Source: Sphaerobacter thermophilus DSM 20745
GTDB taxonomy: Bacteria; Chloroflexota; Chloroflexia; Thermomicrobiales; Thermomicrobiaceae
DNA: 64,000 nt
Reading direction: 5' to 3'
Assembly (NCBI RefSeq): GCF_000024985.1
Contig: NC_013524.1
Span: 930,001-994,000, forward strand
Positions 52,381 to 60,187 of the stretch are shown here, one piece after another. Under the pieces are notes generated by a model. The model had not been told where the DNA came from and searched no databases. It was given only the letters and a program-made list of their open reading frames with translations. Position numbers and translations under genes: made by a program. Each line of letters starts with the position of its first letter. The first letter of the stretch is position 1.

Positions 52381-53295
52381 GTGAAACTGGCGGAGCGCGA
52401 GAGCATGGCAATGCCAACGGCGTCGGCCCTTGGGGATCGGCGCTTTGCGATCCAGCGCTGGCGCGTCCAGTTCGGCTACTTTCTGCTGCTCCTGCCGACC
52501 CTGATCGCCCTCCTCGCCCTCTTCGTCTATCCGATAGGCCGTCTGCTGGTCACGAGCTTCTTCGACCCGGATTTCACGTTGGAGCACTACCAACGCATCT
52601 TTTCGGTGCCGGTGTATCTGCGCGTGATGCAGACGACTCTTAGCATCGCCGCCCTCGTCACGGTCATCTGCCTGCTTTTGGCCTATCCGCTCGCCTATTT
52701 CCTGTCGACGCTGAGCGCCCGTGCGTCTCGCATCCTTATCATCTTCGTCCTGGTTCCGTTCTGGACCAGCATCCTCGTTCGGACGTACGCCTGGATGGTC
52801 CTGTTGCAGAAGCAAGGCGTTCTCAACCGCTGGTTGCTTGAGCTCGGTGTGATCCAGGAGCCACTCGCGCTCATGTACAACCGCGTGGGGGTTACCGTTG
52901 GGATGGTGCACGTCCTCCTCCCGTTCATGGTCCTCCCCCTCTTCGCGGTCATGCGCGGGATTGACCGCAGTCTGCTGCGCGCCGCTCAGAACCTCGGCGC
53001 CAGCCCGGTGCAGACATTCCTGCGAGTCTTCCTGCCGCTCAGTCTGCCTGGAGTTGGCGCTGGGGTCCTGTTGGTGTTTGTCCTGAGCCTGGGCTTTTAC
53101 ATCACACCCGCTCTCATGGGAGGTCGCAAAGACCTCATGATCGCTCAGCTCATCGAGCAGCAGATCCGAACGCAGCTCAACTGGCCCTTCGCCTCTGCGC
53201 TTGCACTGGTGCTCCTCGTGGTGACCATCGTGATCATGACCATCTATAACCGGCTCCTGGGCCTCGACAAGATGTTTGGGGGAGACGTTTCGTGA
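52381..53295 (+). CDS. potB: ABC transporter permease, PotB type
   Basis: A 304-residue membrane permease with six helices. The N-terminal helix follows QFGYFLLLLPT, and the EAA-type loop is RAAQNLGASPVQTFLRVFLP, which contacts the ATPase. It is the first of two permeases that pair to make the channel. Start GTG 52381 (GAGAGGA upstream). Its stop overlaps the start of potC by four bases (GTGA), so they are coupled. Confidence 0.93.
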   Translation: MKLAERESMAMPTASALGDRRFAIQRWRVQFGYFLLLLPTLIALLALFVYPIGRLLVTSFFDPDFTLEHYQRIFSVPVYLRVMQTTLSIAALVTVICLLLAYPLAYFLSTLSARASRILIIFVLVPFWTSILVRTYAWMVLLQKQGVLNRWLLELGVIQEPLALMYNRVGVTVGMVHVLLPFMVLPLFAVMRGIDRSLLRAAQNLGASPVQTFLRVFLPLSLPGVGAGVLLVFVLSLGFYITPALMGGRKDLMIAQLIEQQIRTQLNWPFASALALVLLVVTIVIMTIYNRLLGLDKMFGGDVS

Positions 53296-54143
53296 GCCTC
53301 GACGCGGACGCATTGAGGACCATCTCATCCAGCGGTGCGCAGTCGCACCGGCCACAACGGCGGGTCGATTGGTTCAAGATCGCGCTGACGGTCTTCAGCG
53401 CTGCTGTTCTGCTCTTTCTGGTCGCGCCGGTGCTTATCGTGATCCCCATGTCTTTCAGCGCCGCCCAGTACCTCACCTTCCCTCCCCCCGGGCTGTCGCT
53501 CCAGTGGTATGAGAACTTCTTCTCCCGCCAGGACTGGACGACGTCGGCACTGCGAAGCCTCCAGGTAGCGGTGGTCGTCATGGTTCTCGCAACGGTCCTG
53601 GGGGTAGCTGCGTCGCTGGCGTTGGTGAGGGGATCATTCCGTGGAAAGGAATTGATCAACTCGATTGTTGTCGCACCGATGGTCGTCCCCGGTATTATCG
53701 TGGCCATCGGGGTGTACCAGATTTTCGTTTCCATGCACCTCGTCCAGAGCTTCGTTGGCCTTGTCGTCGCCCACACGATTCTGGCAGTTCCTTATGTCAT
53801 CGTGAATGTCAGCGCGACGCTCCGCGGGTTCGACGTGCGACTGGAGCATGCTGCGGCGAACCTCGGAGCTAACCGGTTACTTGTCCTTCGCTACGTGACC
53901 TTGCCTCTGATCGCTCCGGGTATCTTCGCGGGTGCACTCTTCGCCTTCATCATCTCGTTTGACGAGTTGATCGTGGCGCTCTTCATCGCTGGTACGACCA
54001 GTCGTACACTGCCGATGCGGATGTTTGAAGGTCTCCGGAGTGAGATCGACCCGACCATCGCCGCGGTCTCGTCGATGCTCATCGTCTTCTCCATTGTGGT
54101 GCTGCTCTCGTCCGAACTGCTGCGGCGACGTTCTCGCGGGTGA
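53292..54143 (+). CDS. potC: ABC transporter permease, PotC type
   Basis: A 283-residue permease with six helices. The EAA loop HAAANLGANRLLVLRYVTLP matches PotC, and FDELIVALFIAG is near the C-terminal part, a usual feature of this permease. It pairs with the PotB-like protein. Last gene of the transport operon; a hairpin-rich gap of about 320 bases separates it from the amine oxidase. Confidence 0.93.
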   Translation: MSLDADALRTISSSGAQSHRPQRRVDWFKIALTVFSAAVLLFLVAPVLIVIPMSFSAAQYLTFPPPGLSLQWYENFFSRQDWTTSALRSLQVAVVVMVLATVLGVAASLALVRGSFRGKELINSIVVAPMVVPGIIVAIGVYQIFVSMHLVQSFVGLVVAHTILAVPYVIVNVSATLRGFDVRLEHAAANLGANRLLVLRYVTLPLIAPGIFAGALFAFIISFDELIVALFIAGTTSRTLPMRMFEGLRSEIDPTIAAVSSMLIVFSIVVLLSSELLRRRSRG

Positions 54144-54469
54144 CGGCGTCGTGACCGGCGCGTCTCCATGGGTCGCGGCGAGCGTCTTTACGAGAGTGAT
54201 GGTGGTGGTGGTGCAGCCAAGCCAGGCGTTGTGGCCGTTCGCAATGACTCATTTGGGCGGGACGGGTGGAGCTGCGAACACACGAGGCGATGAACGGTGC
54301 TTGAGGGGCGAGGGATCGCGGATTCCTCATGAAGCGTCCGCGGGAACTGGACGATAGGGGCCCGGACTTGCCGGCCCCTGAGGGGCGCACATACGCCTAC
54401 TCTAACGCGCTGAGTCGAGTGTAGGGTGCCGGTGGTGGCGAAAGCCATCCGCTTGGGGGAGAGAGCCTG
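54144..54469. other. Intergenic region, polyamine operon / oxidase
   Basis: About 325 bases. Has a hairpin GGGGCC...GGCCCC (about 54357-54379), which may be a weak terminator, and weak -35/-10-like sequences (TTGCCG near 54368). No gene seen. Confidence 0.4.
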
Positions 54470-55870
54470 GTGAAGAACTACGCGAGCTACAGCTTCTGGC
54501 TGGAGACGTGTGGCGACGATCTGACGCCGCGGGCGCCGCTCGACGGCTCGATCGACGTCGACGTGGCGATCCTGGGTGCCGGCTACACCGGCCTCTGGAC
54601 TGCCTACTACCTGCTCCGGCGTCAGCCGTCGCTGCGTGTCGCGGTCGTCGAGGCCGAGATCGCAGGCTTCGGTGCCTCCGGCCGGAATGGCGGGTGGTGC
54701 AGCGCGGGCTTCCCGGTGACCGCCGGGGAGCTGGCCCGGCGCTATGGCCCGGAGCGAACGCGGGCGCTCCTGGCGGCGATGCGGGAGTCGGTCGACGAGG
54801 TCGGCCGGGTGGCGGAGGCCGAGGGCCTCGATATCGATTATGTCAAGGGTGGCACGCTGCGGGTGGCGCGGGGCCCGCACCAGGAGCCGATGCTAGACCA
54901 AGCGTTGGCGACGTACGAGCGGCTGGGTATCGCCGACCACTACACCCGCCTCGACGCGGCGCAGGTAGCCGAGCGGGTGCGGATCACCGATGTGCGGGGT
55001 GCGCTCTACTCCCCCGACTGCGCCGTGATCCATCCCGGCAAGCTGGTGCGCGGGCTGGCGCGGGTGGTCGAGCGGCTGGGCGGGACGATCTACGAGCAGA
55101 CGCGGGTGACCGCCTTCGAGCCGCGTCAGGCGGGTGTGCCCGGCAGCCGGCCGCGGCTGATCACGGAGCGCGGCGATGTGCGCGCCGAGGTGGTGGTTCT
55201 GTGCGGGGAGGCCTACCTCTCACGGCTGCCCGGGCTGCGCCGCCAGTTGATCCCGGTCTATTCCCTGATCGTGCTGACCGAGCCGCTGAGCGATGCGCAA
55301 TGGGCTGAGATCGGCTGGGAGAACCGCGAGACGATCGGCTCGCACCGCTTCAGTGTCGACTACCTCTCTCGGACGCGCGACGGGCGGATCGTCTTCGGCG
55401 GGCGCGGGGCGCCGTACCACTTCGGCTCGCGCATCGAGGATTCCTACGACCGCCACGAGCCGACGCACCAGATGCTGCGGCGGATGACGCTAGAGTGGTT
55501 CCCGATGCTGCGCGGGATCCGCTTTACCCACCACTGGGGCGGGCCGCTCGGCATGCCGCGTGACTGGATGCCGACGATGTCCTACGACCGCGCAACCGGC
55601 ATCGCCACGGCCCGGGGGTACACCGGCCAGGGGGTGGCAACCTCCAACCTCTCCGGGCGGGTGCTGGCGGACCTGATCTGCGACACCCCGTCACCGCTGC
55701 GAGTGCTGCCGGTCATCGGGCACCGCTCGCCTGACTGGGAGCCGGAGCCGTTGCGCTGGCTCGGTGTGCGCTACGTGCAGCGAGGCTTCGCCCGCCTGGA
55801 CGAGCAGGCCGAGCGCACCGGCCGTCCGCCGAGTGGCCGCTCTCTGGTCGAGCGATTGGGGCGGCACTGA
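54470..55870 (+). CDS. FAD-dependent amine/amino-acid oxidoreductase (PuuB/DadA-like)
   Basis: A 466-residue flavoprotein of the glycine-oxidase fold. The dinucleotide motif is GAGYTGLWTAYYL at about residues 36-48; FGASGRNGGWCSAGFP is the typical second motif of gamma-glutamylputrescine oxidase and related enzymes, and GYTGQGVATSNLSGRVLADL is the C-terminal FAD signature. It would oxidise a primary or secondary amine. Location right after a polyamine importer suggests polyamine breakdown. Start GTG 54470 with GGGGAGAGAG upstream. Confidence 0.9.
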   Translation: MKNYASYSFWLETCGDDLTPRAPLDGSIDVDVAILGAGYTGLWTAYYLLRRQPSLRVAVVEAEIAGFGASGRNGGWCSAGFPVTAGELARRYGPERTRALLAAMRESVDEVGRVAEAEGLDIDYVKGGTLRVARGPHQEPMLDQALATYERLGIADHYTRLDAAQVAERVRITDVRGALYSPDCAVIHPGKLVRGLARVVERLGGTIYEQTRVTAFEPRQAGVPGSRPRLITERGDVRAEVVVLCGEAYLSRLPGLRRQLIPVYSLIVLTEPLSDAQWAEIGWENRETIGSHRFSVDYLSRTRDGRIVFGGRGAPYHFGSRIEDSYDRHEPTHQMLRRMTLEWFPMLRGIRFTHHWGGPLGMPRDWMPTMSYDRATGIATARGYTGQGVATSNLSGRVLADLICDTPSPLRVLPVIGHRSPDWEPEPLRWLGVRYVQRGFARLDEQAERTGRPPSGRSLVERLGRH

Positions 55871-55932
55871 GCGGGATGGGCGACCCGTGCACGGAGTTGG
55901 CTAGTACCCATTGCGGGTAACGCCTCGCTATT

Positions 55933-56017
55933 CCTGTCATCCTTCGGCGGAGCCGAAGGATCTCTGATAGGGACGCAGCCGCAGCGCGAGATCCTTCGCT
56001 TCGCTCAGGATGACAGG
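55933..56017. repeat. TGTCATCCTTCGG inverted repeat
   Basis: CCTGTCATCCT (55933-55943) and AGGATGACAGG (56007-56017) pair; inside are CCTTCGGCGGAGCCGAAGG and GATCCTTCGCTTCGCTCAGG. This motif is widespread in environmental bacterial genomes. It lies 62 bases after the oxidase stop and just before the convergent CoA-transferase stop. Confidence 0.85.
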
Positions 56018-56032
56018 GTCTCAAGGCAGGTA

Positions 56033-57223
56033 TTACACCACGCCCTCGGCGCGGAGCTGGGCGATTTGCTCGTCCGAGTAGCCCAGGCGCTCGCGGAGGA
56101 CGAGGTCGGTGTGCTCGCCCAGCAGCGGCGGGTGTGAGCGCACCGTCGCGGGCGTCTCGGAGAAGATGTAGGGCGGCCCGGCCATCCGCAGCGTGCCAAT
56201 CGTCGGGTGGGGCACCTCGACCACCATCTTCCGGTGCTGAATCTGCGGGTGGGCGAAGACCCGATCGACCGTGTTGATCGGCCCGCAGGGGATGCCGGCG
56301 GCGGAGAGTTCTTCCAGCCAGTCGTCGGCGTCGCGCGTGGCGAACGCCTCCTGCAGGATGGGGATGAGTTCGTCGCGGTTGGCGACACGGGCCGGGTTGG
56401 TGGCGAAGCGCTCGTCGGTCGCCAGATGCTCCAGTCCGAGGATGCGGCAGAGGATCTGGAACTGCCGGTCGTTCCCGACGCCGACGGTCATCCAGCGGTC
56501 GCGAGCCTTGAAGGTCTGGTAGGGCACCAGGTTGGCGTGGGCGTTGCCGTAGCGCTTCGGCAGCTCGCCGGTGACGAGATAGGCGCTGCCGACGTTAGCC
56601 AGCCAGGCAACGGCGGAGGCGAGGAGCGCCATGTCGATCTTCTGGCCCTTGCCGGTCTGGTCGCGGACGCGGAGGGCGGCGAGGATGGCGTTGCAGGCGA
56701 ACATACCGGTGGTGATGTCGACGATGGCGATGCCGACCTTCATCGGCTCGCCGTCGGGCTCGCCGGTGACGCTCATGATGCCGCCCTCACCCTGGGCGAT
56801 GACGTCGTACCCGGCGCGGTCGGCGTAGGGGCCGTCCTGGCCGTAGCCGGTGATCGAGCACCAGACCAGGCCCGGGTTGAGGGCGCTTAGTGCCTCGTAG
56901 CCCAGCCCCATGCGGTCGAGCGCGCCGACCTTGAAGTTCTCGACGACGACGTCGCTCTGCCGCGCCAGCTCGCGGATGATCTCCTTGCCGCGCTCGTCCT
57001 TGAGGTTGACGGTGATGCCCTTCTTGTTGCGGTTGCAGGCCATGTAGTAGGCACTCTCGCCGCCGACCCACGGCGGACCCCAGTGGCGGGTGTCGTCGCC
57101 CCTGCCCGGCTGCTCGACCTTGATCACCTCGGCTCCCAGGTCGCCCAGCATCATCGTGCAGTACGGCCCGGCGAGTACGCGCGACAGGTCCAGCACGCGG
57201 ATACCATCGAGCGGATGGCGCAT
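56033..57223 (-). CDS. CaiB/BaiF family CoA-transferase
   Basis: A 396-residue class III CoA-transferase, moving CoA between organic acids. The N-terminal LDLSRVLAGPYCTMMLGDLGA segment, RNKKGITVNLK, and GYDVIAQGEGG (probably holding the catalytic Asp) identify it. The substrate acids are unknown: formyl-CoA/oxalate, succinyl/malate or carnitine pairs are all possible. Start ATG 57223. It is separated from the peptide operon by a perfect hairpin, so it may have its own transcript. Confidence 0.92.
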   Translation of the reverse strand: MRHPLDGIRVLDLSRVLAGPYCTMMLGDLGAEVIKVEQPGRGDDTRHWGPPWVGGESAYYMACNRNKKGITVNLKDERGKEIIRELARQSDVVVENFKVGALDRMGLGYEALSALNPGLVWCSITGYGQDGPYADRAGYDVIAQGEGGIMSVTGEPDGEPMKVGIAIVDITTGMFACNAILAALRVRDQTGKGQKIDMALLASAVAWLANVGSAYLVTGELPKRYGNAHANLVPYQTFKARDRWMTVGVGNDRQFQILCRILGLEHLATDERFATNPARVANRDELIPILQEAFATRDADDWLEELSAAGIPCGPINTVDRVFAHPQIQHRKMVVEVPHPTIGTLRMAGPPYIFSETPATVRSHPPLLGEHTDLVLRERLGYSDEQIAQLRAEGVV

Positions 57224-57318
57224 CTCCTCAAACCCTTTCCCCCAGGGCCCCGATTTGCGGTCTCTCGGGCGTAGCCTACCACACCCCGCCGGAGTGCGGG
57301 CGATGGCCCAGCGCCTGA

Positions 57319-57338
57319 CTCGCCCCGCGCGGGGCGAG
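57319..57338 (-). terminator. Palindromic hairpin after the M55 peptidase gene
   Basis: CTCGCCCCGCGCGGGGCGAG is a perfect palindrome 19 bases downstream of the M55 stop; it has no T-tract. Confidence 0.55.
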
Positions 57339-57356
57339 CCAGGGGCGGAATGGGCG

Positions 57357-58214
57357 CTAGACGGCGAAGCGGGTCATCATGGCGTTCAGCACGGCGCGCC
57401 AGATGGTAACCAACTGCACGCCATCCTCCGCGGTGAAGACGAAGCCGCGCTCGCCGTTCCGGGCGACGCCCGGGACGATGGTCGCGAGGTCCGCCTGCAC
57501 CTGATGGTCGACATCGACCTCCACGCGGCACGGCCACCCCGGGTTGTACGGCTTGAGTTCCGGGATGCGCCGGACGGCCTCCGCGGCCCCTTCGCGGATC
57601 AGGTCGCGGGCCTTCGCGGGGTGCAGGTGAATGGCGGAGTTCGTGCCGATCCCGCGCTTCACGATGACGCCGACCACGCGCTCCCCGAGGAGCTCCTGGG
57701 TCTGACGCACGGTGTGGTCATCGCCGGTGACCATGATGACCGGGACGCCGAAGTGACCGGCGACGGCGGCGTTGATGCCGTACTCCCCGACCGAGACGCC
57801 GTTCAGGCGGACATCCCGGATGAAGCCTACGTAGGTGTGCGCGAGGACCCCGTTGGGGGTGCCGGCCTTGGCGTGGTAGCCGGTGTAGATGAGCCCGGCC
57901 ACACCCGGCTCATCGACGCCCTGGGCCATGCTCAACGGCTTGTGCGCGCCGCTGATGAGGAGCGCCTCGCGGTGTAGCTCCTCCGGCAGCAGGTTGCGCA
58001 TGCCGTCGTGCGATTCGTTGACGATGACCTGCTCGGCCCCGGCTTCCAGCGCGCCCTCGATGGCGGCGTTGACCTCCCGCGTCATGGTGAGGCGCGCCCA
58101 GCCATACTCCGCGGCGCTCGACCCGGCCGGGTTCGCCTGGTCGGGCGGCCGGACGTGGATGCCCTCCACCACCCCGGTCGTGCCTTCCATGTCCGCGGAG
58201 ATCACGATCTTCAT
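57357..58214 (-). CDS. dppA: M55 family D-aminopeptidase (DppA)
   Basis: A 285-residue cytoplasmic zinc peptidase that removes D-amino acids, preferably D-Ala, from short peptides. The two-zinc site is complete: D8 and E10 (SADMEGTTG), H69 (ESHDG), H114 (TGYHAKAG), E144 (VGEYGIN); H126 fits the proposed active-site His. Start ATG 58214. The gene lies 34 bases after the permease gene, in an operon with dipeptide ABC genes, as in Bacillus dppABCDE. This suggests uptake and use of peptidoglycan-derived or other D-peptides. Confidence 0.92.
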   Translation of the reverse strand: MKIVISADMEGTTGVVEGIHVRPPDQANPAGSSAAEYGWARLTMTREVNAAIEGALEAGAEQVIVNESHDGMRNLLPEELHREALLISGAHKPLSMAQGVDEPGVAGLIYTGYHAKAGTPNGVLAHTYVGFIRDVRLNGVSVGEYGINAAVAGHFGVPVIMVTGDDHTVRQTQELLGERVVGVIVKRGIGTNSAIHLHPAKARDLIREGAAEAVRRIPELKPYNPGWPCRVEVDVDHQVQADLATIVPGVARNGERGFVFTAEDGVQLVTIWRAVLNAMMTRFAV

Positions 58215-58248
58215 GACCTGTTATCCCTTCTGCGAGCACTCCCCTCCC

Positions 58249-59124
58249 CTACCGCGCTGGGCGCAGGAGATCCGCGAGCCCATCGCCGAGGAGGCTGAAC
58301 CCTGTACCGACTACGAGGATGGCAAGCCCGGGGATCGTGGTGAGCTGCCAGGACCGCAGGAAGAAGTCGCGCCCCTCGGCGATCATCAGCCCCCACTCCG
58401 GGTTGGGCGGCTGGGTCCCCAGGCCGAGGAACGAGAGCGAGGCGGCCACCAGGATGTTGAGCACCATGTCGGCCATCGCGAAGACCACGACGGGCGTGAT
58501 GACGTTGGGCACGATGTGCCGGAGGATGATGGCCCGGTCTGTCAGCCCCACGACGCGCGCCGCCTCGACGTACTCCAGACGCTTGACGACCAGGATCTCG
58601 CCGCGCACGATCCGGGCGTAGGCGATCCACCCGACGAGCCAGATGGCGACGAAGATGTTGTTCTGGCTGGGGCCGAGCATGGCGACGATCGCGATCACCA
58701 GCACCAGGAAGGGGAAGGCGATGGCGATGTCGACGATGCGCATGATGATGGTGTCCCACCACTTCCCGTAGAAGCCTGCGATCGCGCCCAGGATGCTGCC
58801 GACGACGACGGTGACGGAGGTGGCGAGGAAGGCGATCATCAGGTCGACCCGCCCGCCGTAGAGGATGCGGGTGAGAATGTCGCGCCCGAAGTTGTCCGTC
58901 CCCAGGGGATGGCGCAGGCTGGGGCCGGCGAAGGTCTCGGTGAGCACCGGTTCCGTCGGGTCATAGGGCGAGAGCATCGGGCCCACGATGATCGCGACCA
59001 GCACGACCCCGAGGATAGCCGCTCCCGCGATCAGGGATGGGCTGATCCGACGACGGGACCGCGGCGCCAGTTGCTCCGCCGCGCCGAGCCCGGCGCGGCC
59101 GACGACGTTCGTGGATGCGTTCAC
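58249..59124 (-). CDS. dppC: Peptide ABC permease, DppC type
   Basis: A 291-residue permease. The N-terminal helix is followed by the characteristic DNFGRDILTRILYGGR (periplasmic loop to EAA region), then VEAARVVGLTDRAIILRHIVPN, the ATPase-contact loop. Start GTG 59124 (GGGGAGGGG upstream). It is 16 bases after dppB. No ATPase gene for this system is in the window; one would have to come from elsewhere. Confidence 0.93.
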   Translation of the reverse strand: MNASTNVVGRAGLGAAEQLAPRSRRRISPSLIAGAAILGVVLVAIIVGPMLSPYDPTEPVLTETFAGPSLRHPLGTDNFGRDILTRILYGGRVDLMIAFLATSVTVVVGSILGAIAGFYGKWWDTIIMRIVDIAIAFPFLVLVIAIVAMLGPSQNNIFVAIWLVGWIAYARIVRGEILVVKRLEYVEAARVVGLTDRAIILRHIVPNVITPVVVFAMADMVLNILVAASLSFLGLGTQPPNPEWGLMIAEGRDFFLRSWQLTTIPGLAILVVGTGFSLLGDGLADLLRPAR

Positions 59125-59140
59125 ATCCCCTCCCCCCTGC

Positions 59141-60076
59141 TTAGTCCAGGCTCACGCGCGGATCGAGCGCCGCGTAGACGAGATCGGTGATGAGATTCAC
59201 CAGGATGACCAGGACGGCGTAGACCAGGGTGATCCCCTGCACGACCGGGTAGTCGCGCCCGAAGATCGAGGTCAGCAGCAGTTGCCCCAAGCCCGGCAGT
59301 GCGAAGACCTGCTCGATGATCACGGTGCCCCCCATCAGGTAGCCGAGGTTGAGCCCGAGGATGGTCACCGTGGACATGGCCGAGTTGCGGAGCACGTGCC
59401 AGAAGAAGACCGCGCGGCTCGACAGCCCCTTGGCCCGGGCCGTCCGGACGTGATCTGCCGTCAGCGTGTCGATCAGGCTGCTGCGGAGGTTCCGTACCAG
59501 CACGGCCGAGATCGACAGTGCAATCGTCAGGGCCGGCAGGAAGAGGTGGCGGAGGTGGTCGAAGAACCCGTCACCGAAGCCTCCCGCCGGGAAGATGCGG
59601 TACCGGACGGTGAGGAGCAGCAGCAGGTTGATCCCGACCCAGAACGACGGCATGGCGAGTCCGACGAGCAAGAAGCCCCGCACGACCTGATCGGCCAGCC
59701 GGTCGCGGTGCAGGGCGGCCAGCGTCGCCAGCGGCACGGTGATGATGACGGCCAGCATGATGGTGCTGGTGGCAAGCATCAGCGTCGTCGGCAGGTGGTC
59801 GAGGATGAGGTCGAGCACGGGCTCGCGGTAGAAGATCGAGTCGCCCAGGCTGCCCGTGGCGAGGTTGCGCAGGAAGAACATGTACTGAACGAGGAGCGGC
59901 TCGTCGAGGCCGAGATTCCTCCGCAGTTGCGCCACATTCTCGGGCGTGGCGCGGGTCCCGAGCATGATCGCCGCCGGGTCGCCGGGCACCAGGTGGATCA
60001 TGAAGAAGATGACCGCCGTGAGTCCGAAGACGACCGGGACCATCTGGATCAGACGGCGGAGTACGAATCTACTCAT
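59141..60076 (-). CDS. dppB: Peptide ABC permease, DppB type
   Basis: A 311-residue permease beginning MSRFVLRRLIQMVPVVFGLT, the usual DppB helix, with VIFFMIHLVPGDPA and the ATPase-contact region DHVRTARAKGLSSRAVFFWHVLRN. It forms the membrane channel with DppC. Start ATG 60076. A strong hairpin separates it from the binding-protein gene upstream. Confidence 0.93.
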   Translation of the reverse strand: MSRFVLRRLIQMVPVVFGLTAVIFFMIHLVPGDPAAIMLGTRATPENVAQLRRNLGLDEPLLVQYMFFLRNLATGSLGDSIFYREPVLDLILDHLPTTLMLATSTIMLAVIITVPLATLAALHRDRLADQVVRGFLLVGLAMPSFWVGINLLLLLTVRYRIFPAGGFGDGFFDHLRHLFLPALTIALSISAVLVRNLRSSLIDTLTADHVRTARAKGLSSRAVFFWHVLRNSAMSTVTILGLNLGYLMGGTVIIEQVFALPGLGQLLLTSIFGRDYPVVQGITLVYAVLVILVNLITDLVYAALDPRVSLD

Positions 60077-60138
60077 GCGGCGGAGCTCCCGTCTTGTCCC
60101 CCGATCGGTGGTGGTCCGGTGGGCCGGTGAGGGCCGCG

Positions 60139-60164
60139 GGGCGGCGCGCTATGGCGCGCCGCCC
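60139..60164 (-). terminator. Hairpin between peptide binding protein and permease genes
   Basis: GGGCGGCGCGC (60139-60149) and GCGCGCCGCCC (60154-60164) form an 11-base perfect stem with a four-base loop in the 111-base gap between the two genes. As in the polyamine operon, it probably protects the binding-protein message or limits readthrough. Confidence 0.65.
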
Positions 60165-60187
60165 GCACGGGCCCACTGGGTCGGACC

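Noticed and set aside
55933-56017. The TGTCATCCTTCGG element as an insertion sequence or attachment site
   Set aside because: No transposase, no target duplication visible, and the motif is common as a small dispersed repeat.
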